A stretch of 64,000 nucleotides of DNA from Xanthomonas sontii (GTDB lineage: Bacteria > Pseudomonadota > Gammaproteobacteria > Xanthomonadales > Xanthomonadaceae). The notes beneath the pieces are model-generated. The model saw nothing but the letters and a program-made list of their open reading frames with translations, was not told the DNA's origin and ran no database searches. Shown here one piece after another: positions 11,352-19,246 of the stretch. The stretch covers positions 4,772,001 to 4,836,000 of the forward strand of contig NZ_CP132342.1 in NCBI RefSeq assembly GCF_040529055.1, read 5' to 3'. How positions within the stretch are numbered: the stretch's first letter is position 1; the number at the start of each line of letters is the position of its first letter. The translations under genes were made by a program, and so were the position numbers.

Positions 11352-12452
11352 TCAGCCCAGCCGCACCAGCCAGCCGTGGCGGTCGGCCACGCGGCCGTAC
11401 TGGATGTCGGTGAGTTCCTGGCGCAGCGACAGCGTCACCGGGCCGGCGGGCGCGGTCAGGTCGCCGACCGCGAAGTCCTTGCCCTTGAGCTGGCCGATCG
11501 GGGTCACCACCGCGGCGGTGCCGCAGGCGAACACCTCGGCGATCTCGCCCGAGGCCACGCCGTCGCGCCACTCGTCGATGCTCACCTGCCGCTCCACCAC
11601 CTGCATGCCGCGGTCGCGGGCCAGTTGCAGGATGCTGTCGCGGGTGATGCCTTCCAGGATGCTGCCCGACAGCGCCGGGGTGACCAGGCTGCCGTCGCGC
11701 ATCACCAGGAACACGTTCATGCCGCCCAGTTCCTCGATGTACTTGCCCTCGACCGGATCGAGGAACAGCACCTGCGAGCAGCCCTGCGCCTGCGCCTGCT
11801 GCTGCGGCAGCAGCGAGGCGGCGTAGTTGCCGCCGCACTTGGCCGCGCCGGTGCCGCCCTTGGCGGCGCGCGCGTAGTCGGTGGACAGCCAGATCGCCAC
11901 CGGCGCCACGCCCTTGGCGAAATAGGCGCCGGCCGGGCTGGCAATGACGTAGTAGCCGGCCTTCTGCGCGGCGCGCACGCCCAGGAAGGCCTCGTTGGCG
12001 ATCATGAACGGACGGAAATACAGGCTGGTCTCCGGCGCCGACGGCACCCACGCCGCATCCACCGCGATCAGCTGCCGCAGCGATTCCACGAACAGCTCCA
12101 CCGGCAGCTCCGGCAGCGCCAGGCGCTGCGCCGAGCGCTGCAGGCGCTTGCCGTTGGCCTCCGGGCGGAAGGTCCAGATCGAGCCGTCGGCATGGCGGTA
12201 GGCCTTGATGCCTTCGAAGATCTCCTGGCCGTAGTGCAGCACCGAGGCGGCCGGATCCAGCGCCAGCGGGCCGTAGGCGCGCACTTCGGCGTCGTGCCAG
12301 CCCTGCTCGCGGCTCCATTCGATGGCGACCATGTGGTCGGTGAAATAGTTGCCGAAGCCCGGCGCGGCGAGGATCTGCGCGCGCGCCTCGGCGCTGCGCG
12401 CGGCGGTGGACGGGGTCAGGCGGAACTGCGTGGACGGCTCGGTAGCGGACAC
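11352..12452 (-). CDS. ilvE: Branched-chain amino acid aminotransferase
   Basis: A 366-residue class IV PLP enzyme that makes Leu, Ile and Val from their 2-oxo acids with glutamate. It belongs to the longer BCAT type found in Bacillus and eukaryotes. The PLP lysine is in GGTGAAKCGGNYAASL (Lys205). Other family motifs are LHYGQEIFEGIKAYR (about 72-86), FRPEANGKRLQRSAQRL, IEELGGMNVF and GEIAEVFACGTAAVV near the C-terminus. Length matches the family. The gene is about 108 bp downstream of sufT on the same strand. No attenuator or leader peptide rich in branched-chain codons was seen. Confidence 0.95.
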   Translation of the reverse strand: MSATEPSTQFRLTPSTAARSAEARAQILAAPGFGNYFTDHMVAIEWSREQGWHDAEVRAYGPLALDPAASVLHYGQEIFEGIKAYRHADGSIWTFRPEANGKRLQRSAQRLALPELPVELFVESLRQLIAVDAAWVPSAPETSLYFRPFMIANEAFLGVRAAQKAGYYVIASPAGAYFAKGVAPVAIWLSTDYARAAKGGTGAAKCGGNYAASLLPQQQAQAQGCSQVLFLDPVEGKYIEELGGMNVFLVMRDGSLVTPALSGSILEGITRDSILQLARDRGMQVVERQVSIDEWRDGVASGEIAEVFACGTAAVVTPIGQLKGKDFAVGDLTAPAGPVTLSLRQELTDIQYGRVADRHGWLVRLG

Positions 12453-12560
12453 CGGGAATTCCTGTGGTAGTCGAGGGATGGCCAGGCCGCAGCGTCGCGG
12501 GGACGGCAGCGGCGGCGCCCGATCGGGCTCCGTCGCGACGCGCGAGGCGTCGCGCGCGGG

Positions 12561-13112
12561 TCAGAGCATGCCGGTTTCCAGGCGCGCGGCCTCGGACATC
12601 ATATGCCGGCCCCACGGCGGATCGAACACCAACTCGACGTCGGCCTCGGCGATGGTCGGGATCATCTCCAGCTTGCTGCGCACGTCGTCGACCAGGATCT
12701 CGCCCATGCCGCAGCCGGGCGCGGTCAGCGTCATCTTGACCTCGACGGTGCGCTGGCCATCCTCGCGCGCATGCATGGTCACGTCGTAGATCAGCCCCAG
12801 ATCGACGATGTTGAACGGGATCTCGGGGTCGAAGCAGGTGCGCAACTGCTGCCAGATCAGGGCTTCGACCTGCTCGTCGCCGGCATCCTCGGGCAGTTCC
12901 AGCCCCGGCGGCGGCTCCTTGCCGATGGCGTCGCCGTCCTTGCCGGCGATGCGGAACAGATTGCCCTCCACGAACACCGTGTAGCTGCCGCCCAGGGCCT
13001 GAGTGATGTAGCCGTAGCTGCCGGCGGGCAGGGTCACCGCGTCGCCCTGCGGCACCATCACCGCGGCGCAATCGCGTTCGAATTGGACAGGTTCGCTGCT
13101 GCGTGAGTACAT
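12561..13112 (-). CDS. sufT: Fe-S cluster assembly protein SufT (MIP18/DUF59 family)
   Basis: A 183-residue protein ending in a DUF59/MIP18 domain. The conserved pieces are CFDPEIPFNIVDLGLIYDV (about residues 96-114), LTAPGCGMGEILVDDV, and VFDPPWGRHMMSEAAR. The N-terminal ~75 residues, with LPAGSYGYITQALGGSYTV, correspond to the extension typical of SufT. SufT helps mature Fe-S proteins, mainly under high demand. I chose MYSRSSEPVQ at 13112 because longer versions would cover the divergent promoter of the next gene. No suf or isc genes are adjacent, so the assignment rests on the domain. Confidence 0.88.
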   Translation of the reverse strand: MYSRSSEPVQFERDCAAVMVPQGDAVTLPAGSYGYITQALGGSYTVFVEGNLFRIAGKDGDAIGKEPPPGLELPEDAGDEQVEALIWQQLRTCFDPEIPFNIVDLGLIYDVTMHAREDGQRTVEVKMTLTAPGCGMGEILVDDVRSKLEMIPTIAEADVELVFDPPWGRHMMSEAARLETGML

Positions 13113-13217
13113 GGGGGCGATATGGGGCCAGGCCCCGCCGGTGCAAGTCGTGCAGTTTATCCGAGTGCGCGGGGCGCGCGCCGGAAGTATCCTGTACGCC
13201 TTCTCCGGGAACATCGA

Positions 13218-13637
13218 ATGCCGCCTTCCTCCACGCCGGCCAGGCCCTCGCACTGGCTGTGGCCTCTGTTGCTCGCCATGGGCTGTTTCACCGCGCTGAT
13301 CGCCTGGTTGCTGGTGGCGCTGTCGCTGGGTCGCCAGGCCGGCTGGATGGCCGTGGTGGTGGCGCTGGAGATCGTCTGGATGCTGCGCCTAGGCAACCTG
13401 CCGCGCGGCCCGCTGCGCATCGCCGTGGCGATGAGCGCCACGGTGCTGGTGATCGTCGCCGCCAACTGGGGCATCGCCGCCGCGCAGATGGGCGCGGGGC
13501 TGGGCCTGAACGTGTGGGATTCGTCGCTGAAGATGGGCGCCCACTACGCCTGGACCCTGACCCTGCTGGCCAACAGCCCGGGCGACCTGCTGTGGCTGGG
13601 CATCGGCGTGGCCACGGCGTATTTCAGCGCGCGCTGA
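13218..13637 (+). CDS. Small inner-membrane protein, unknown function
   Basis: A 139-residue hydrophobic protein with about four transmembrane helices: WPLLLAMGCFTALIAWLLVAL, AGWMAVVVALEIVWMLR, LRIAVAMSATVLVIVAANWG and a weaker C-terminal one near LLWLGIGVATAYF. I do not recognise a catalytic motif. The ATG at 13218 follows a GGGA sequence. The gene is divergent from sufT and convergent with pntB, from which it is separated by the 60-bp palindrome. Related hypothetical proteins are common in Xanthomonadaceae as far as I recall, but I cannot assign a role. Confidence 0.7.
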   Translation: MPPSSTPARPSHWLWPLLLAMGCFTALIAWLLVALSLGRQAGWMAVVVALEIVWMLRLGNLPRGPLRIAVAMSATVLVIVAANWGIAAAQMGAGLGLNVWDSSLKMGAHYAWTLTLLANSPGDLLWLGIGVATAYFSAR

Positions 13638-13739
13638 GCACGGCCGGAGTGCGGCGGACGCCGCTGGCATGGCGATGGTGGTTGCGGCCTGACAACGCCC
13701 CGATCATCCGCCTTCGCCATGAAGCGCATCGTTTTTGTG

Positions 13740-13799
13740 GGAGCGGCTTCAGCCGCGATGGGCGTTACCGGTAACGCCCATCGCGGCTGAAGCCGCTCC
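13740..13799. repeat. Perfect 60-bp REP-type palindrome between convergent genes
   Basis: The left arm, 13740-13769, and the right arm, 13770-13799, are exact reverse complements with no spacer, which I checked base by base. The arms contain GGAGCGGCTTCAGCCGCG and its complement, the same core as the other REP-like elements of this window. It lies between the 3' ends of the small membrane protein gene and pntB, so it can act as a bidirectional terminator or mRNA 3' stabiliser. Confidence 0.93.
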
Positions 13800-13846
13800 T
13801 GCGCGCCCTGCACTCGCTACGCCCCCCCTGCCCCGCCCGCAACGGC

Positions 13847-15289
13847 TCAATGCCCGCCGCCATCCAGCGCCTTCAGTTCGCTGACCAGGGCGCCGGCCGC
13901 CTCGGCGCCGTCGCCGTACAGCATGCGGGTGTTGTCGGCATAGAACAGCGCGTTCTCGATGCCGGCGAAGCCGGTGCCCTTGCCGCGCTTGATGACGATG
14001 ACGTTCCTGGAATTGACCACGTCCAGGATCGGCATGCCGTAGATCGGGCTGGCCGGGTCGGTCTTGGCCACCGGGTTGACCACGTCGTTGGCGCCGATCA
14101 CCAGCGACACGTCGGTGCTGGCGAACTCGGGATTGATGTCGTCCATGTCGGCGATCAGGTCGTAGGGCACGCCGGCCTCGGCCAGCAGTACGTTCATGTG
14201 CCCGGGCATGCGCCCGGCCACCGGATGGATCGCGAACTTGACCTTGACCCCGCGCTCGATCAGCCGCTGCGCCAGTTCCCAGATCTTGTGCTGCGCCTGC
14301 GCAACCGCCATGCCGTAACCGGGCACGATCACCACGCGCTCGGCGTAGGCCATCATCGCCGCCACGTCGCCGGCCTCGATCGGCTTCTGGCTGCCGGCGA
14401 TCGCCTGCGCCTGGCCGCCGCCGCCGAAGTTGGAGAACAGCACGCCGCGGATCGGCCGGTTCATCGCCTTGGCCATCAGCCGGGTCAGCAGGATGCCGGC
14501 CGCGCCGACCATCATGCCGGCGATGATCAGCGCCTCGTTGCCGAGCACGTAGCCCTCGAAGGCCACCGCCAGGCCGGTGAAGGCGTTGTACAGCGAGATC
14601 ACCACCGGCATGTCGGCGCCGCCGATCGGCAGCGTCATCAGCACGCCCAGGGCCAGCGCCAGCACGAAGAACAGCACGATCGCCAGCGGACTCAGGCTGA
14701 TCGCGGCCCAGGCGCCCACGCCCAGCATCGCCACGCACACCAGCAGGTTGAACGCCTGCTGCGCGGGGAAGGTGACGCGCTTGTCCAGGCGCCCGTCGAG
14801 CTTGGCCCAGGCGATGATCGAGCCGGACAGCGACACCGCGCCGATCGCCGAGCCGATCACCGCCAGCGCCAGCGTGGTCGCATCCGGCTGGCGCGCGGCC
14901 AGCGCGGCGATCGCGGCCTCGCTCCAATGGGTGGTATCGCGGCGCATCAGGAACGAGAAGCGCAGCAGCTCCACCGCACCGATCGCCGCCGCCGAGCCGC
15001 CGCCCATGCCGTTGTACAGCGCGACCATCTGCGGCATGTCGGTGATCGCCACCTTCTTGGCGGAGATCCACGCCGCGGCGGTGCCGAGCACGATCGCCAG
15101 CACGATCAGCGGCAGGTTGTGCAGACCCGGCAGCAGGAAGGTGGCGGCGGTCGCCAGCAGCATGCCGAAACCGGCCCAGCGGATGCCGCTGCGCGCGGTC
15201 CTGGGCGAGGCCATGCGCTGCAGGCCGAGCAGGAACAGGGTGGCGGCGACCAGATAGCTGCTCTTGATCAGGATCGGCAACAGTTCCAT
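13847..15289 (-). CDS. pntB: NAD(P) transhydrogenase subunit beta
   Basis: A 480-residue subunit of the proton-translocating transhydrogenase. The N-terminal ~270 residues hold eight or nine membrane helices (domain II, the proton channel). The C-terminal ~180 residues form the NADP(H)-binding domain III: VIVPGYGMAVAQAQHKIWE, HPVAGRMPGHMNVLLAEA, DLIADMDDINPEFASTDV and VIGANDVVNPVAKTDPASP are all classical. I placed the start at MELLPILIKSSYLV, which aligns with E. coli PntB and has GGAG upstream. A TTG at 15424 overlapping the pntAB stop would add 45 residues, including a hydrophobic stretch. It forms an operon with pntAB. Confidence 0.93.
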   Translation of the reverse strand: MELLPILIKSSYLVAATLFLLGLQRMASPRTARSGIRWAGFGMLLATAATFLLPGLHNLPLIVLAIVLGTAAAWISAKKVAITDMPQMVALYNGMGGGSAAAIGAVELLRFSFLMRRDTTHWSEAAIAALAARQPDATTLALAVIGSAIGAVSLSGSIIAWAKLDGRLDKRVTFPAQQAFNLLVCVAMLGVGAWAAISLSPLAIVLFFVLALALGVLMTLPIGGADMPVVISLYNAFTGLAVAFEGYVLGNEALIIAGMMVGAAGILLTRLMAKAMNRPIRGVLFSNFGGGGQAQAIAGSQKPIEAGDVAAMMAYAERVVIVPGYGMAVAQAQHKIWELAQRLIERGVKVKFAIHPVAGRMPGHMNVLLAEAGVPYDLIADMDDINPEFASTDVSLVIGANDVVNPVAKTDPASPIYGMPILDVVNSRNVIVIKRGKGTGFAGIENALFYADNTRMLYGDGAEAAGALVSELKALDGGGH

Positions 15290-15420
15290 CAGCACGCGTG
15301 CTCCGAAAAAGGACATCTGCCCGAGTGGCAGAAGGTACGAGAGGACGCCCGGCGCGAGGCCGAGCGGTGCCAGCAGGACGGCCACGGCCAACGCCGCGGC
15401 GGTGCGCCGATGCCGCGCAT

Positions 15421-15732
15421 TCAATCCTTCGCCTTGGTCTTGGAGGCATCCGGCTTGCTGGACTTGAACATGTCCAGCATGCGCTCGGTCACCACATAGC
15501 CGCCGGCGGCATTGCCGGCACCGAGCAGCACCGCGACGAAGCCGATGGCTTTCTCCAGGGTGGTGTCGGCATGCCCCAGCACCACCATCGCGCCGATCAG
15601 GACGATGCCGTGGATGAAGTTGGAACCGGACATCAGCGGGGTGTGCAGGATCACCGGCACCCGCGAGATGATCACATGCCCGGCGATGGCCGCCAGCATG
15701 AAGATGTACAAGGCCACGAACCCGTCGCTCAT
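15421..15732 (-). CDS. pntAB: NAD(P) transhydrogenase alpha subunit, membrane part
   Basis: A 103-residue protein with three to four membrane helices (LYIFMLAAIAGHVIISRVPVI, FIHGIVLIGAMVVLG, AIGFVAVLLGAGNAAGGYVV) and the conserved PVILHTPLMSGSNFIHGI segment. It corresponds to the C-terminal membrane domain of E. coli PntA; in many alphaproteobacteria and relatives this domain is a separate gene. The C-terminal tail is Lys/Asp rich. It is upstream of pntB. The NAD-binding part (pntAA) is not adjacent: it lies about 1.9 kb further upstream, beyond an oppositely oriented sigma-factor operon. Confidence 0.93.
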   Translation of the reverse strand: MSDGFVALYIFMLAAIAGHVIISRVPVILHTPLMSGSNFIHGIVLIGAMVVLGHADTTLEKAIGFVAVLLGAGNAAGGYVVTERMLDMFKSSKPDASKTKAKD

Positions 15733-15896
15733 CGCACCATTCTCCCGGGCGCCGCGCCCGTCCGCCGCATCATAACCGCGTGCTGAACCGCTGTGCGATG
15801 CCGGCATGCGCTTGCGCGAAGGCCGCGAGGCCCGGCCGGTCAACCACGCCCGCCACCGCGCGTTAACCACGGCATCCCCCTGCCGGAAGCTAAGCT

Positions 15897-16472
15897 GTGC
15901 TGGTGAGCACGCCCGCCCTCGCACCGCCATCGACCGATGCCGACACCGAACAGCGCCCGCTGCCGGCGTCGCTGGACGCGTTCCTGGCCGAGATCGGGCC
16001 GCGCGCGTTCCGCTTCGCCGAAGCCGGACTGCGCCAGCGCGAGGACGCGCTGGACGCGGTGCAGGACGCGATGATCAAGCTGCTGGCCTATCGCGAGCGC
16101 CCGGCGCAGGAATGGACGCCGCTGTTCTGGAGCATCCTGCGCCGGCGCATCATCGACCTGCAGCGCCGCCGCACCTTCCGCCTGCGCTTCTGGGCGCCGA
16201 CCAGCGAGCGTGACGCGGACAGCCCGCCGGACTGGGCCGACGACGGCCCCAATCCGTCCGAGCAGCACGAGCGTCGGCAGACCCATGCGCGGCTGGTGAC
16301 GGCGCTGCGCGCGCTGCCCGCGCGCCAGCGCGAGGCCTTCACCCTGCGCGTACTGGAAGAGCTGGACGTGGCCACCACCGCACGCGCGATGGGCTGCTCG
16401 GAAGGCTCGGTAAAGACCCATCTGTCGCGCGCCCGCGAGGCGCTGCAGAAACATCTGGAGGACGTCCGATGA
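15897..16472 (+). CDS. ECF-type sigma-70 family RNA polymerase sigma factor
   Basis: A 191-residue sigma factor with regions 2 and 4 only. Region 2 includes QREDALDAVQDAMIKLLAYRE and FWSILRRRIIDLQRRR. Region 4 has LRALPARQREAFTLRVLEELDVATTARAMGCSEGSVKTHLSRAREAL, a clear helix-turn-helix. The start is a GTG at 15897, about 7 nt after GGAAGC; a GTG at 15903 is an alternative. It overlaps the next gene, a membrane protein that may be its anti-sigma factor, by ATGA. ECF factors normally respond to envelope or redox stress. The signal and target promoters are not visible here. Confidence 0.9.
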   Translation: MLVSTPALAPPSTDADTEQRPLPASLDAFLAEIGPRAFRFAEAGLRQREDALDAVQDAMIKLLAYRERPAQEWTPLFWSILRRRIIDLQRRRTFRLRFWAPTSERDADSPPDWADDGPNPSEQHERRQTHARLVTALRALPARQREAFTLRVLEELDVATTARAMGCSEGSVKTHLSRAREALQKHLEDVR

Positions 16473-16891
16473 CATCCGATCGCACCCGCCCGGCGGATTT
16501 CGACACGCAGATGCGCGCCGTCCACCAGGACGGCTTGCAGGCCCTGCCCGCGCCGACCCTGGCGCGGCTGCGCGCCGCACGCCAGCAGGCCAGCCGTGCG
16601 CACGCGGCGCCAAGCCGGCGCTGGGGCTGGCTGCTGGCGGCGGTCCCTGCGCTGCTCGGCGCGGCGCTGGGCGTGCATCTGCTGCTGCGCCCCGCACCGT
16701 CGATGCCGACCACCACCACCGCCAGCGTCGCCACCGCCACTGCCACTGCCACTGCCACGACCGTGGCCGCGACCGCCTCGGTGCGCGCCGGCGCGGCCGC
16801 CGACAGCGACCAGGCCGCGACCGCGATGCTCGACGAAAATCCCGACCTGTACCTGTGGCTGGGCTCCGATACCTCGCTGGCAATGGAATGA
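16469..16891 (+). CDS. Single-pass membrane protein, candidate anti-sigma factor
   Basis: A 140-residue protein. Residues 1-50 are a charged cytoplasmic-type region, about 52-68 form one hydrophobic segment (WLLAAVPALLGAALGVHLLL), followed by a low-complexity Thr/Ala stretch encoded by a GCCACT/GCCACC repeat near 16720-16770. The C-terminus is DENPDLYLWLGSDTSLAME. Position directly after an ECF sigma gene with ATGA overlap, one membrane helix and small size are typical of anti-sigma proteins, but no zinc-binding HxxxCxxC motif is present. The role is therefore inferred from context only. Confidence 0.65.
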   Translation: MTSDRTRPADFDTQMRAVHQDGLQALPAPTLARLRAARQQASRAHAAPSRRWGWLLAAVPALLGAALGVHLLLRPAPSMPTTTTASVATATATATATTVAATASVRAGAAADSDQAATAMLDENPDLYLWLGSDTSLAME

Positions 16892-17397
16892 ACCCGATGA
16901 CTCGCCTGATCCGTCTCTCCCTGGCGCTGACGCTGCTGGCCGGCACTGCCGTCCCGGCGGCCTTCGCCGCCCCGCCCCCGCCCGGGCCGCCGCCACCGCC
17001 GAGCGCGGCCGACCGCGACGACGACTCCGGCCCGCCGCTGCCCGACTGGGAACACCTGAGCCCACAGCAGCGCGAGCTGCTGATCGCGCCCCTGCGGCAG
17101 CGCTGGAACGATGCCCCGCAGCAACGCCGACGCATGTTCGAGCACGCGCAGCGCTGGCAGTCGATGACCCCCGAGCAACGCGACCGCGCACGCAAGGGCG
17201 CCCGCCGCTACGAGGACATGACCCCGCAGCAGCGCGAGGAGGCGCGGGTGCTGTTCGAGCGCATGCGCACGCTGCCGCCGGACCAGCGCAAGGCGCTGCG
17301 CGACCGCTGGGAAGCGATGACGCCGGCACAACGCGCCGCCTGGATCCGCGCCAATGCCGGCCCGGACAACCTGCCGCCGCCGGATGCTGCCAGGTAG
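16888..17397 (+). CDS. DUF3106-family periplasmic protein
   Basis: A 169-residue protein with a signal peptide (LALTLLAGTAVPAAFA), a Pro-rich stretch, then repeated helical units carrying the signatures LSPQQRELL, MTPEQRDRA, MTPQQREEA, LPPDQRKAL and MTPAQRAAW. This repeat pattern is that of DUF3106. Such proteins look like CpxP/Spy-type sensors but have no established function. It is third in the sigma-factor operon, joined by an ATGA overlap, so it may be the periplasmic sensor or a main target of that sigma system. The C-terminus ends at a clean stop before a REP-like element. Confidence 0.82.
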   Translation: MNPMTRLIRLSLALTLLAGTAVPAAFAAPPPPGPPPPPSAADRDDDSGPPLPDWEHLSPQQRELLIAPLRQRWNDAPQQRRRMFEHAQRWQSMTPEQRDRARKGARRYEDMTPQQREEARVLFERMRTLPPDQRKALRDRWEAMTPAQRAAWIRANAGPDNLPPPDAAR

Positions 17398-17495
17398 GCG
17401 AAACGCGGCGCCGGTTCAAGCCCGATGCGCATGGCGCGCGCGCCCTCGCCTCGTCGTGTGCGGCGCATGGAGTCCAGCGCCGCAGAAATCGCCCC

Positions 17496-17560
17496 GCAGG
17501 AGCGGCTTCAGCCCCCACGGCGTTCCCGGTAAACCCGGTCGCGGCTGAAACCGCTCTTGC
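17496..17560. repeat. REP-type imperfect palindrome
   Basis: Left arm GGAGCGGCTTCAGCC and right arm GGTCGCGGCTGAAACCGC flank a centre of CGTTCCCGGTAAACC. The element lies between the convergent 3' ends of the DUF3106 gene and pntAA. It shares the core of the perfect palindrome at 13740-13799 and may act as a terminator in both directions. Confidence 0.8.
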
Positions 17561-17623
17561 ACGGGTTCACCTTGCCCGCAGATCAACGCCACCCGAACTG
17601 GCGCCCAAGCATCGCGACCGCAC

Positions 17624-18703
<1,080 letters not shown>

Positions 18704-19246
18704 GCGATTCCCCGTGCCTTGCCTGTCGTCCGCGCCGATCCTACAGCGTCCGCACGCCAGGTGGAGGCGTCGCGCACGCCAAGTGGGCATCGGCGACCGG
18801 GCGCGTTGGCGCCCCCGACCCGAGGGCGCCCGGCGCACGCCGCCTCGGCGAAGGCGTGTTCTCCGCCGGGGCGGCCAGGGGCATGGCCAGGTCGGGAAGG
18901 GCGCGGCGCGCGGGGAACACCTGCATCGCCGGCAAGCGATCGCCAACGCGGGTCAGGCGCAGGAGCGGCGTCAGCCGCGACCGGCAGCGCGAGGAAACCG
19001 GGTCGCGGCGGAGGAGACCTCCTGATCCAGCCAAGGCCCACGGACTGGAAACGGCGTCAGCCGCGAATGGTGCTCCGAGTAAAGCCCCTCGCGGCTGAAG
19101 CCGCCCCTACCGTCGCGATGGCATAGCGACCAACGGCCGCCGGAACGCGTCGCTGGCGATGCGCTGACGCCGCCGATACTGGCAGCCGAGCAACACGCGA
19201 CCCGTGCAACGCCACGGCGGCGATCGCCCGCGCCGCCGCGGTGCTC
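18704..19246. other. Gene-poor region with two REP-like palindromes
   Basis: This 543-bp gap upstream of pntAA contains no convincing gene. Two degenerate REP-type palindromes lie in it: one at about 18959-19025 (AGGAGCGGCGTCAGCCGCG then CGGGTCGCGGCGGAGGAG), the other at about 19053-19110 (GGCGTCAGCCGCG then CTCGCGGCTGAAGCCGCC). The pntAA promoter presumably lies near 18704-18780, but I cannot identify its boxes. Confidence 0.6.

Noticed and set aside
16720..16770. Microsatellite suggesting phase variation
   Set aside because: The GCCACT/GCCACC run is in frame (6-bp multiples) so slippage would change Thr/Ala number and not the frame.
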